A program made the position numbers and the translations under genes. Positions 1-7,089 of a stretch of 10,804 bases of DNA are shown piece after piece. The stretch's first letter is position 1, and each line of letters opens with the position of its first letter. The DNA is from Tepidiphilus sp. (GTDB taxonomy: Bacteria; Pseudomonadota; Gammaproteobacteria; Burkholderiales; Rhodocyclaceae), in contig JAQUGB010000044.1 in assembly GCA_028684345.1 (NCBI GenBank), forward strand, positions 1 through 10,804. Reading direction: 5' to 3'. The notes beneath the pieces are model-generated. The model searched no databases and was not told where the DNA came from. It was given only the letters and a program-made list of their open reading frames with translations.

Positions 1-1324
1 CGGCAAGCCCGCCGCCGTCGCGGTTGGCGAGCGTGAGGCGCCCGCCGAGCGCCTCGATGGTGCGCTTGACGATGGCTAGCCCCAAGCCCGAGCCCGTCAC
101 GCCGCTGCGCATGGCCGATTCGGTACGCGCAAAAGGGGCGAGCACCCGCTCGAGCTGGTCTTCGGGAATGCCTGGGCCGCGGTCGGCCACGGTAAGCGTG
201 GGGACGGCGGCATCCTCGCTGAGCAGGATTTCGATGGGGTGTTCGGTACCGGCATATTTCTTCGCGTTGTCGATGAGGTTGACCAGCACCCGGCGCAAGG
301 CCGCGCGGTTGGCGCGTACGAACACGTGGGGCGCATCGCTTTTCCATTCGATGGGGGTGCCGCGCAAACGTTCCTTGGCCACGACTTCTTCAACGAGGGC
401 ATTGAGCTCGAGGGTTTCGTCGGCGGCGAGCGCGTCGACCTTGGCGTAATCGAGAAACTGGCCGACGATGCGGTCGATGTCGTCGAGGTCGGCTTCCAGC
501 GTTTGCGCTTCGTGCTCGTCGATGGGGAGCAGCGCCAGGGCGAGCCGCAGGCGCGTGAGGGGGGTGCGCACGTCGTGCGACACGCCGGCGAGGATGAGTG
601 CCCGTTCGGTCTCGTTGAGCCGCAAGCGTTCGACCATGGTGTTGAAAGCCAGCACCAGCTTGGCGAGCTCGGCCGAGGCAGGCATGGGCAGCAAGGTGGG
701 CTGGCCGCCGGCGGCCACCGTCTCGGCGGCGCGGCGCAGCACGCGCAGCGGGCCGCTGATCCAGCGGGCGATGAGGAAAGCCCCCAGCAACGCCAGTCCC
801 AGACTGACGCCGGCGAGCATCAGCCATTGCCATGGGTCGGGGCGAGGGATGCGCTCGGGGGGAAAACGCAGCCAGTAACCGCGCGGATCGTCCGGCGAGA
901 GGCGGAAATACACCCACAGTCCGGGTTGGTCGCGCCAGCTCTTGCCTACCTGGGTGGAGGGGCCGAGCAGTCGGCGCAGTTCCTCTTGCAGGGCGCGATC
1001 GGGGTCGTCGTCCGGCAGCGGCTCGACTTCGTCGCCGAAATCGGCCGGATAGACGGCGATGCCCTCGAGCGTGACCCAATCGATCATCAAGTCGCCCTGG
1101 AAACGCTGCGGCGTGTGACGTAGCGTCGCGCGCGTCAGATTGATCACCGAGGCGATCAGGCGGGCATTGTCCCGGGCGCGCTGTTCCGTCTCGATCTGCC
1201 AGGACAGCCACCACCAGCTGGCGGCAGCGGCCAGGAGCAGCGCGGTGATCGAGACGAAAAGCTGCCAGAAGAGGCTCACCCGGCACAGCAGTGCCCGTAG
1301 CCCTTGTTCACGCGACCCGCTCAT
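1..1324 (-). CDS. envZ: Sensor histidine kinase, EnvZ-like (C-terminal end cut by window edge)
   Basis: Inner-membrane sensor kinase that would phosphorylate the OmpR-like regulator encoded just upstream. I translated it directly; 441 codons are visible and no stop is reached before base 1, so only the last residues are missing. Residues about 16-41 form a first membrane segment, about 42-163 a periplasmic sensor region, and about 166-189 a second membrane segment followed by a HAMP-like linker. The dimerisation/phosphotransfer box reads AGVSHDVRTPLTRLRL with the phospho-accepting histidine at residue 250; this is nearly the EnvZ signature. The ATP-binding domain shows the N box (NLIDNAKKYAG, Asn about 353), the G1 box (DRGPG from about 381) and the G2 box (GSGLGLAIVK from about 411). 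The ATG overlaps the ompR stop as ATGA, which suggests coupled translation. The signal sensed cannot be read from the sequence; another OmpR-family kinase name is possible. Confidence 0.92.
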   Translation of the reverse strand, partial: MSGSREQGLRALLCRVSLFWQLFVSITALLLAAAASWWWLSWQIETEQRARDNARLIASVINLTRATLRHTPQRFQGDLMIDWVTLEGIAVYPADFGDEVEPLPDDDPDRALQEELRRLLGPSTQVGKSWRDQPGLWVYFRLSPDDPRGYWLRFPPERIPRPDPWQWLMLAGVSLGLALLGAFLIARWISGPLRVLRRAAETVAAGGQPTLLPMPASAELAKLVLAFNTMVERLRLNETERALILAGVSHDVRTPLTRLRLALALLPIDEHEAQTLEADLDDIDRIVGQFLDYAKVDALAADETLELNALVEEVVAKERLRGTPIEWKSDAPHVFVRANRAALRRVLVNLIDNAKKYAGTEHPIEILLSEDAAVPTLTVADRGPGIPEDQLERVLAPFARTESAMRSGVTGSGLGLAIVKRTIEALGGRLTLANRDGGGLA

Positions 1325-2064
1325 GGCGAGGATTCAGGCTCCTCGGCAGGCGCATCGGGGACGAAGACGTAGCCCACGCCCCAGACGGTCTGGATGTAGC
1401 GCGGTTTGCCCGGATCGGGCTCGACGAGGCGGCGCAGGCGGCTGATCTGCACGTCGATGGCGCGATCGAAGGGGCCATGCTCCCGGCCACGGGCGAGCTC
1501 CATGAGCTTGTCGCGGGTCATGGGCTGGTTGGGATGCTCGGCGAGCACGCGCAGCACGGCGAATTCGCCGGTGGTGAGCGGAATTTCCTCGCCGTGGCGC
1601 GTCAGGCGCCGCGTGGTGAGGTCGAGCACGTTGTCGCCGAAGACCACCGTGCCGCCCTGGGGCGCCGGGGCGCCGAGCGGTTCGCGCGGGCGGCGGCGCA
1701 TCACGGCGTGGATGCGCGCCACCAGCTCGCGCGGGTTGAAGGGCTTGGGCAAATAATCGTCCGCGCCCAGCTCCAGCCCCCGGATGCGGTCTTCCTCGTC
1801 GCCCTTGGCGGTGAGCATGATGACGCCGAGTGGCGCCTCGCGCTGGCGCAGGCGGCGCAACAGCGTGAGCCCGTCTTCGCCCGGCAGCATCAGGTCGAGA
1901 ATGACCATGTCGAAATGCTCGCGCTCTAGCGCCCGCTCCATGGCCGCCCCGTCGGCCACGGCCTTGACGGGAAACCCCTGGGTGTGCAGGAAGCGCGTGA
2001 GCAACTCGCGCAGGCGGGCGTCGTCATCGACGAGCAGGACGCGGCAGCGGCCGATTTCGTTCAT
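1321..2064 (-). CDS. ompR: Response regulator, OmpR-like (winged-helix DNA binding)
   Basis: Cytoplasmic transcription regulator of 247 residues, partner of the EnvZ-like kinase. The receiver domain (about 8-125) has the acidic pair D13/D14, phospho-acceptor D57 in ILDLMLP, T85 and K107 in YLPKPFNPREL, which is the OmpR form of this motif. After a short linker, a winged-helix domain (about 140-240) ends in QTVWGVGYVFVPD, again close to OmpR. The start was placed at 2064 (MNEIGRC) because GGGGAGGAT lies 6 bases upstream; a longer in-frame start at 2097 would place this ribosome binding site inside the coding region. The family normally controls porin and osmotic response genes; the targets here are unknown. 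It is transcribed away from tsaB, from a 98-base shared upstream region. Confidence 0.95.
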   Translation of the reverse strand: MNEIGRCRVLLVDDDARLRELLTRFLHTQGFPVKAVADGAAMERALEREHFDMVILDLMLPGEDGLTLLRRLRQREAPLGVIMLTAKGDEEDRIRGLELGADDYLPKPFNPRELVARIHAVMRRRPREPLGAPAPQGGTVVFGDNVLDLTTRRLTRHGEEIPLTTGEFAVLRVLAEHPNQPMTRDKLMELARGREHGPFDRAIDVQISRLRRLVEPDPGKPRYIQTVWGVGYVFVPDAPAEEPESSP

Positions 2065-2070
2065 GGTTCG

Positions 2071-2079
2071 ATCCTCCCC
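2071..2079 (-). promoter_or_regulatory. Ribosome binding site that fixes the ompR start
   Basis: On the minus strand this reads GGGGAGGAT, 6 bases before the ATG at 2064. It is a near-consensus Shine-Dalgarno sequence and is why the shorter start was chosen. Confidence 0.75.
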
Positions 2080-2150
2080 GGCTGGAAAAAACGGCAACGG
2101 TGTTTGGCGGGATTGTCGCAGATCGCACGCGAAAAAGCCCAGCCCGGCGG

Positions 2151-2156
2151 TAAAAT
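2151..2156 (+). promoter_or_regulatory. Putative -10 element for a leaderless tsaB transcript
   Basis: TAAAAT lies only 6 bases before the tsaB ATG at 2163, so transcription starting about 7 bases downstream would begin at or beside the start codon. No Shine-Dalgarno sequence is visible before this ATG, which fits a leaderless mRNA. No good -35 hexamer is seen at the usual distance, so the call rests on the -10 match and spacing. Confidence 0.45.
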
Positions 2157-2162
2157 GCCCGC

Positions 2163-2870
2163 ATGGATCTGCTCGCGATCGAAACCTCCGGCGAAATCGC
2201 CTCCGTGGCGCTACAGCGTGGCGACACCGTCTGGGAGCGCCGTCTGCAGGGCTACGCCCGCCACGCCGAACACCTCTTGCCCGCGGTGCACGCCGTGCTC
2301 GCCGAAGCGGGGCTCACCGTGGAGCAGCTCTCCGCCATCGCGTTTGGTGCCGGCCCCGGGGCCTTCACCGGGCTGCGGCTCGCCTGCGCCGCGGCGCAAG
2401 GGCTCGCCATGCCGTGGTCGCTGCCGCTCGTGCCCGTCGGTACGCTCGAAGCGCTGGCGGCACAGGCGGGCGAGGGAACGGTGCTGGCGCTCGCCGATGC
2501 CCGCATGGGGCAATGCTATCACGCCTGGTTTCGTTGCTCGGGGGGGCGCCTCGAATCGCTCACCGAAGCGGGCGTGGAGGTACCGGAGGCGGTTCCCCTG
2601 CCTCCGGCGGATGGCCCATGGCATATCGTCGGCCAAGGGATGGAGGCGCTGTGGCCAAGGCTACCGGAGTCCATCCGCGCCGGTGCGCTCGAGGTCGTGC
2701 TCGATGCCACGGTCCAGGCCCGCGACCTGCTGCGGCTCGCGCGGCGTGCGTTCGCCGAGGGGCGGACGGTTCCGCCCTGGGAGGCCGCGCCCTACTACGT
2801 GCGCGACAAGGTGGCGCTCACGGCCGAGGAGCAGGCCGCCTTGCGCCAGCGCAGGATGCAGGCGCCGTGA
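2163..2870 (+). CDS. tsaB: tRNA threonylcarbamoyladenosine (t6A) biosynthesis protein TsaB
   Basis: Cytoplasmic ASKHA-fold partner of TsaD. In bacteria the TsaB-TsaD-TsaE complex transfers the threonylcarbamoyl group made by TsaC to A37 of ANN-decoding tRNAs. The protein has 235 residues, the usual TsaB length. It opens with MDLLAIETSG, the phosphate-1-like strand of the fold, has HAEHLLP at 34-40, and carries the diagnostic GAGPGAFTGLRL segment at about 62-73. As expected for TsaB rather than TsaD, the long metal-binding C-terminal part is absent. The start follows a putative -10 box by 6 bases and has no ribosome binding site, so it may be translated from a leaderless message. Its stop overlaps the rimI GTG (GTGA), the first of two 4-base overlaps in this operon. 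TsaB is normally essential. Confidence 0.95.
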   Translation: MDLLAIETSGEIASVALQRGDTVWERRLQGYARHAEHLLPAVHAVLAEAGLTVEQLSAIAFGAGPGAFTGLRLACAAAQGLAMPWSLPLVPVGTLEALAAQAGEGTVLALADARMGQCYHAWFRCSGGRLESLTEAGVEVPEAVPLPPADGPWHIVGQGMEALWPRLPESIRAGALEVVLDATVQARDLLRLARRAFAEGRTVPPWEAAPYYVRDKVALTAEEQAALRQRRMQAP

Positions 2871-3349
2871 ATTGGCTGCGCCTGCGTGCCATGCGCGAGG
2901 ACGATCTGCCCTGGGTGACGGCGCTCGAGCGCACCGCGCAGGAAACTCCTTGGAGCGAAAAGAGCTTCCGCGAGGCGCTCACCGTCGGTTACGCCTGCTG
3001 GGTGGCGGAAGTGCTGTCCGGGGACGATCCCACGACTGCGGCGGCCGAACCGGTCGGTTTTCTCATCCTGCTGCTCGTCGCAGGCGAGGCCGAGATCCTG
3101 AACCTGGCGATCGACCCGGCCCATCGCGGCCGTGGACTGGGGCGGGAGATGCTGGAGGCCGCGCTCGAGGAGGCGCGCGAGCGCGGCGCCACCACGGTGT
3201 GGCTGGAAGTGCGCGTCTCCAACCAAGCGGCGATCGCCCTCTATCAGCGCAACGGTTTTGCCATCGTTGCCCGGCGCCGCGGCTATTACGCCACGCGGGA
3301 GGGGGCAAGGGAAGACGCGCTGGTGATGCAGCGGGAACTCGTTCGATGA
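2867..3349 (+). CDS. rimI: Ribosomal protein S18-alanine N-acetyltransferase RimI
   Basis: GNAT-family enzyme that acetylates the N-terminal alanine of ribosomal protein S18 using acetyl-CoA. The protein is 160 residues if it starts at the GTG that overlaps the tsaB stop. It carries the RimI-like ETPWSEKSF segment at 26-34, the acetyl-CoA pyrophosphate loop RGRGLG at 87-92 (motif A), and the LEVRVSNQAAIALY segment. In that segment E114 and Y126 have the 12-residue spacing of the catalytic Glu and Tyr known from Salmonella RimI. It ends with the GFAIVARRRGYY element typical of the family. An in-frame ATG at 2891 is an alternative start but would remove the first beta strand. The stop overlaps the next ATG as ATGA. 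tsaB and rimI are neighbours in many proteobacteria, and translation is likely coupled along the operon. Confidence 0.94.
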   Translation: MNWLRLRAMREDDLPWVTALERTAQETPWSEKSFREALTVGYACWVAEVLSGDDPTTAAAEPVGFLILLLVAGEAEILNLAIDPAHRGRGLGREMLEAALEEARERGATTVWLEVRVSNQAAIALYQRNGFAIVARRRGYYATREGAREDALVMQRELVR

Positions 3350-4281
3350 GCGTGCCGGTCGACGAAAAAGAGCGCTTTGCCCGACTCGAGGAAATGGGCT
3401 TGACGCCGCTGTGGCGCCTGCGTACCCGCTTGCAACCGGCCACCGAGGCGGGTGAGGCCAAGGGTGCGCACCAAGAATCCCCTGCCGTCGCGGCCCCGAC
3501 CGACCAGATCCTGGATACGTCGCCGCAGAAACCCGCCGCGGCCGCAGCGGCATCGTCCGTACCGGCCAGGGAACGCGGGGAACGCGCTCCGAGGCAGCCG
3601 CCTCGCCCCTCCTCCGGCCCGGCCGGCAAACGTCCGGATCTTCGCCCGGTTCCTGCCACGCCCGCTGCGCCTGCCGTTGGCATTCCGGCACGGACCGTCG
3701 ACCCGGAGCGCGCCGCGCGCATCGCCACGCTCGACTGGGAGGCGCTGGAAGCCGAGATCCGCGCCTGTACCGCCTGTCCGCTGCACCGCACGCGCGCCCA
3801 AGCGGTGCCCGGTGTGGGCAACCGTCAAGCGCGCTGGATGTTCGTGGGCGAAGGGCCGGGGCGCGAGGAAGATCGACGCGGTGAGCCTTTCGTCGGCCCC
3901 GCGGGGAAATTGCTCGACGCCATGCTCTTCGCCCTGGGGCTGGATCGCACCCGGGTCTATATCGCCAACGCGGTGAAGTGCCGCCCGCCGGACAATCGCA
4001 CGCCCACGGCCGAGGAGATCGCGGTCTGTGCGCCGTTCCTCTTTCGCCAGATCGCCCTGGTGCGCCCGCGGGTGCTGGTGGCCTTGGGACGTCCGGCGGC
4101 GCTCGCCCTTCTCGGCGAAGAGATCAAGATCGCCCAGGCGCGGGGCCGGATCTTTCGCTACGGCGACATTCCCGTCGTGGTCACCTACCATCCCGCCTAC
4201 CTCTTGCGCAACCCCGCCGACAAGGCCAAGGCCTGGGAGGATCTGTGCCGGGCCAGGGCGCTCGTCGAGGGGGAGGGTTAG
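3346..4281 (+). CDS. Family 4 uracil-DNA glycosylase with long N-terminal extension
   Basis: Iron-sulfur DNA repair enzyme that removes uracil from DNA. It has 311 residues, about 100 more than minimal family 4 enzymes. The catalytic domain spans about 125-308. Cysteines 141, 144, 212 and 228 have the CxxC...C-x15-C pattern of the 4Fe-4S cluster; the uracil-pocket motif GEGPG is at 168-172, followed by GEPFVGPAGKLLD, and the HPAYLLR active-site motif is at 282-288. Residues about 31-118 are rich in Ala, Pro, Arg and Gln and look disordered. Before this linker, residues 6-27 form a predicted amphipathic peptide ending in MGLTPLWRLR that resembles the start of DNA polymerase III psi (see findings). 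The ATG overlaps the rimI stop (ATGA). It is the last gene of the operon; a 113-base gap with no clear terminator follows. Confidence 0.95.
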   Translation: MSVPVDEKERFARLEEMGLTPLWRLRTRLQPATEAGEAKGAHQESPAVAAPTDQILDTSPQKPAAAAAASSVPARERGERAPRQPPRPSSGPAGKRPDLRPVPATPAAPAVGIPARTVDPERAARIATLDWEALEAEIRACTACPLHRTRAQAVPGVGNRQARWMFVGEGPGREEDRRGEPFVGPAGKLLDAMLFALGLDRTRVYIANAVKCRPPDNRTPTAEEIAVCAPFLFRQIALVRPRVLVALGRPAALALLGEEIKIAQARGRIFRYGDIPVVVTYHPAYLLRNPADKAKAWEDLCRARALVEGEG

Positions 4282-4344
4282 CGCGTCGAGCGTTTTCGTT
4301 ACGCAGCGTTCATTCCCGGTTAAGTCTTCGTCCTTCCCGATCGG

Positions 4345-4372
4345 TTATCCTATGGCAATGTCTATGGGATAA
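4345..4372 (+). promoter_or_regulatory. Inverted repeat in the promoter region of the flavocytochrome gene
   Basis: Arms TTATCCTATGG (4345-4355) and CTATGGGATAA (4362-4372) are inverted copies matching at 9 of 11 positions with a 6-base spacer. The element includes possible -10 sequences (TATCCT at 4346, or TAAATT at 4370) and sits 22 bases before the next ATG, so it could be an operator. I do not recognise it as a Fur, OxyR or SoxR site. Confidence 0.45.
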
Positions 4373-4383
4373 ATTATGTTTGT

Positions 4384-4388
4384 GGAGG
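4384..4388 (+). promoter_or_regulatory. Ribosome binding site of the flavocytochrome gene
   Basis: GGAGG lies 6 bases before the ATG at 4395. This selects that ATG over the nearby ATG at 4376, which opens a different frame. Confidence 0.75.
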
Positions 4389-4394
4389 CATGTA

Positions 4395-5729
4395 ATGGAT
4401 CGGATTCGGTACGGGTTATGGACTCTGCTGCTCGGTTCTTCCCTGTTGTGGCTGGTGGCCGAGCCGAAATTCTACGAAGCGGGCACGTTCTTTGCTTGGC
4501 GCGAGGTGATGACGCAGTTGAGCGGCGTGCTCGCCTTCGGTTGTATGAGCGCGGCCATGGTGCTCGCGCTGCGCCTTCGCTGCGTCGAACGGCTCTTCGG
4601 TGGTCTGGACAAGACCTATCGCCTGCACAAGTGGGTGGGCATCGGCGCGCTCGTCTTCGCGCTCGTCCATTGGCTGTGGGCCAAGGGGCCGAAATGGGCG
4701 GTGCAGCTGGGTTGGATCGCTCGGCCGGCGCGCGGGCCGCGGCCGGAGCCGAGCAATGAGATCGAGGCCGCGTTTCGTGCCGTGCGTGGCCTGGCCGAGA
4801 CGATGGGCGAGTGGGCCTTCTACGTCGCCGTGCCGCTTCTGCTGATCGCGCTGTTGCGCCGCGTGCCGTATCACGTCTTCGCCAAATTGCATCGGGTGAT
4901 TCCCGTGCTGTTCCTCGTCTTCGCCTTCCACGCCCTCGTACTCGTGAAGTTCTCCTACTGGGCTACGCCCTTGGGCGGGCTGCTCGCCCTGGAGATCGCC
5001 GCCGGAATCTTTGCCGCCGTCGTCTCGCTCGCCGGGCGCATCGGTGTCACGCGGCGCGTCTCGGGGCGGTTGGAAACGGTGGAGCCGCTACCGGGCGTGG
5101 GCGCGGTCACGCTCACCGTGGCGCCCCAGCACTGGCCGGGGCATGAGGCAGGGCAATTCGCTTTCCTCGGGCTCGATGCGCAGGAAAAGGCTCATCCGTT
5201 CACCATCGCCAGCGCCTGGGACGAGCGCTCGCCGCGACTGTCTTTCGTCGTCAAGGCGTTGGGGGACTACACCCGCAGCTTGCCGCAGCGGCTGGGGCCT
5301 GGGCAAGAGGTGCGTATCGAGGGGCCTTACGGCGGCTTTACCTTCGACGACGAGGCACCGCGCCAGATCTGGGTGAGCGGTGGGGTGGGCGTGACGCCGT
5401 TTCTCGCCGCTTTGCAGCAGAAAGCGCTGCGTGGTTCGCCCTCCTGCCCGGTCGATTACTTCCATTCGCTCTCGGCGCCGGATGAGGTCGTCGAGGCGCG
5501 GCTGCAAGCACTTGCCACGGAGGCGGGGGTGCGGCTGCATCTCGTCTGGCCGCAACGCGACGGGCGGCTCACGGGCGAACGCATCCGCGCCACCGTGCCG
5601 CAATGGCGCGAGGCAAGCCTGTGGTTTTGCGGCCCCGAGGGATTCGCCGAGGCACTACGGCGCGACTTCACCGCCGTGGGATTCGACGCGCGCCGCCGAT
5701 TCCATCGCGAATTCTTCGACTTCCGTTAG
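4395..5729 (+). CDS. Ferric-reductase/NADPH-oxidase-like membrane flavocytochrome
   Basis: Inner-membrane protein of 444 residues expected to pass electrons from cytoplasmic NAD(P)H through FAD and two hemes across the membrane. The N-terminal half has about six membrane segments. Two histidine pairs, H78/H92 and H166/H179, are spaced 14 and 13 residues apart, as for the two stacked b hemes of the ferric reductase/NOX family. The C-terminal half holds an FAD motif (HPFTIAS, 267-273), an NAD(P) glycine motif (GGVGVTPF, 329-336) and CGPEGF (412-417), and ends in EFFDFR, with an aromatic tail like that which covers the flavin in NOX-type enzymes. The loop at about 96-137 is unusually long and charged. 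It stands alone between its own promoter and convergent lplT. Whether it reduces ferric iron, oxygen or another acceptor cannot be told from sequence. It differs from MsrQ, which lacks the flavin domain. Confidence 0.87.
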   Translation: MDRIRYGLWTLLLGSSLLWLVAEPKFYEAGTFFAWREVMTQLSGVLAFGCMSAAMVLALRLRCVERLFGGLDKTYRLHKWVGIGALVFALVHWLWAKGPKWAVQLGWIARPARGPRPEPSNEIEAAFRAVRGLAETMGEWAFYVAVPLLLIALLRRVPYHVFAKLHRVIPVLFLVFAFHALVLVKFSYWATPLGGLLALEIAAGIFAAVVSLAGRIGVTRRVSGRLETVEPLPGVGAVTLTVAPQHWPGHEAGQFAFLGLDAQEKAHPFTIASAWDERSPRLSFVVKALGDYTRSLPQRLGPGQEVRIEGPYGGFTFDDEAPRQIWVSGGVGVTPFLAALQQKALRGSPSCPVDYFHSLSAPDEVVEARLQALATEAGVRLHLVWPQRDGRLTGERIRATVPQWREASLWFCGPEGFAEALRRDFTAVGFDARRRFHREFFDFR

Positions 5730-5783
5730 GACGACGCCGGGCGCCGCGAAAGCCGTCGGGCAGGCGCGCGGGCCAATCGCCCT

Positions 5784-7034
5784 TCAGTGGCGATCGATCA
5801 TCTCCAGCAAATGGAGCGAGTCGATATGGCGCTGGTTGGCGCGGTGCCACGCCCAGACGGCGATCATGGTGCCCGAGACGAGGAGCCCGAAGAGCGCGAT
5901 GATCCAATGGATCGACAAATCGAAATACAACAGCAGCGCGTAGAGCCCGATCATCACCAGGATGGCGAGGTTTTCGTTGAAATTTTGCACTGCGATCGAA
6001 TGCCCCGCGCCCATGAGTATGTGACCACGATGCTGCAGCATGGCATTCATCGGCACGACGAAGAAACCGGCGAGCGCGCCGATGACGATCATGAGCACCA
6101 TGGCCAGGGTGAGCGAATACACGAACACCATGCCGATCGTCACGAATCCCATCAGGATGCCTAGCGGGACCACTTTCGGCGCTTCGCGCAGCGCCACCCA
6201 TTTTGCGGCGGCCACCGAGCCGACCGCGATACCCACGGCCACCACCCCCTGCAACATCGTGGCCTGCGACAGCGACATGCCCAGATTCACCTCGGCCCAT
6301 TTGAGCACGATCAACTGCAGCGTCGCCCCCGCGCCCCAAAAGAGCGTGGTCACCGCCAGCGAGATCTGTCCCAGTTTGTCGCGCCACAGCAGAGAAAAAT
6401 AATGTCCGAATTCGTGCAGGAGATACAAGGGGTTTTTCTTGAGCGGCACGTGCGCCACGCCGGTGTCGGGCACGTAGAAGTTGAATACCGCCGCCACCCC
6501 ATAGAGCAGCACCACCACGAACAGGGATACCCATAGGCCATTGTGCAGCCACGGGAACCAGGCGTCGAACCGGTCAACCACTCCCGGGGCGACCAGGATG
6601 CCGCCGAGCAGCGTTCCCGCGATGATCGCCCCGACGGTGAGCCCCTCGATCCAGCCGTTGGCCACCACCAGCAGGCGGTGTGGCAGGTACTCGGTGAGGA
6701 TGCCGTATTTGGCCGGGGAATAGGCCGCCGCACCTATGCCGACGATGGCATAACCCAGTAAGGGATGCGCGCCGAAGACGATGAGGAGACACCCGACGAT
6801 CTTGATCGAATTGGTGATGAGCATCACGCGCCACTTCGGCATCGAGTCGGCGAAGGCGCCGACGAAGGCCGCGAGCAGCACGTAGGAAAGGGTGAAGAAA
6901 AATTTCAGGAGCGGTTCGTATTCGGGCGGCGCCTCGATATGGCGCAAGATGCCCATCGCAACGATCAATAGGGCATTGTCGGCCAGCGCAGAGAAGAACT
7001 GCGCGGCCATGATGAAATAGAAACCGCCGGGCAT
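5784..7034 (-). CDS. lplT: Lysophospholipid transporter LplT
   Basis: Major facilitator superfamily flippase of 416 residues that moves lysophospholipids, such as lyso-phosphatidylethanolamine, across the inner membrane for reacylation. The N-terminus reads FYFIMAAQFFSALADNALL, the family signature around the first helix; AAAYSPAKYGILTEYLP lies near residues 107-123, and the C-terminal half has VPMNAMLQHRG followed by AGHSIAVQNFNEN, matching E. coli LplT. Hydrophobic segments fit about 12 membrane helices. The start was set at 7034 because AGGAG lies 8 bases upstream; the longer in-frame start at 7103 would run through the divergent promoter region. In E. coli lplT is next to aas, the acyltransferase that uses its cargo; no aas is seen here. 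It converges with the flavocytochrome gene, leaving 54 bases with no convincing terminator. Confidence 0.9.
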   Translation of the reverse strand: MPGGFYFIMAAQFFSALADNALLIVAMGILRHIEAPPEYEPLLKFFFTLSYVLLAAFVGAFADSMPKWRVMLITNSIKIVGCLLIVFGAHPLLGYAIVGIGAAAYSPAKYGILTEYLPHRLLVVANGWIEGLTVGAIIAGTLLGGILVAPGVVDRFDAWFPWLHNGLWVSLFVVVLLYGVAAVFNFYVPDTGVAHVPLKKNPLYLLHEFGHYFSLLWRDKLGQISLAVTTLFWGAGATLQLIVLKWAEVNLGMSLSQATMLQGVVAVGIAVGSVAAAKWVALREAPKVVPLGILMGFVTIGMVFVYSLTLAMVLMIVIGALAGFFVVPMNAMLQHRGHILMGAGHSIAVQNFNENLAILVMIGLYALLLYFDLSIHWIIALFGLLVSGTMIAVWAWHRANQRHIDSLHLLEMIDRH

Positions 7035-7080
7035 CGGTCTCGCTCCTGAGGCGACTTCGAAACAGGCGAAAAGAGCGCGT

Positions 7081-7089
7081 AGTGTAGCA
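7081..7089 (-). promoter_or_regulatory. Putative extended -10 promoter of lplT
   Basis: On the minus strand this reads TGCTACACT: a TGn extension followed by TACACT. Transcription would start near 7074, giving a leader of about 40 bases with the AGGAG ribosome binding site. No clear -35 box is seen, as is common for extended -10 promoters. Confidence 0.45.

Noticed and set aside
239..1123. A 294-codon open frame on the plus strand opposite the sensor kinase
   Set aside because: The minus strand encodes a complete set of histidine kinase motifs here, and the plus-strand product is low-complexity with no family features.
1984..3345. An in-frame open extension of about 1.36 kb before the glycosylase ATG
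   Set aside because: It crosses tsaB, rimI and the ompR promoter out of frame. The ATGA overlap at 3346 and the alignment of the N-terminal peptide support the shorter start.
4376..4759. An ATG at 4376 opening a 127-codon plus-strand frame
   Set aside because: It is out of frame with the flavocytochrome, has no ribosome binding site, and its product has no family features.
5730..5783. A terminator between the convergent flavocytochrome and lplT genes
   Set aside because: Only a 4-base GGGC/GCCC stem with a 5-base loop is seen, without a T-run on either strand.
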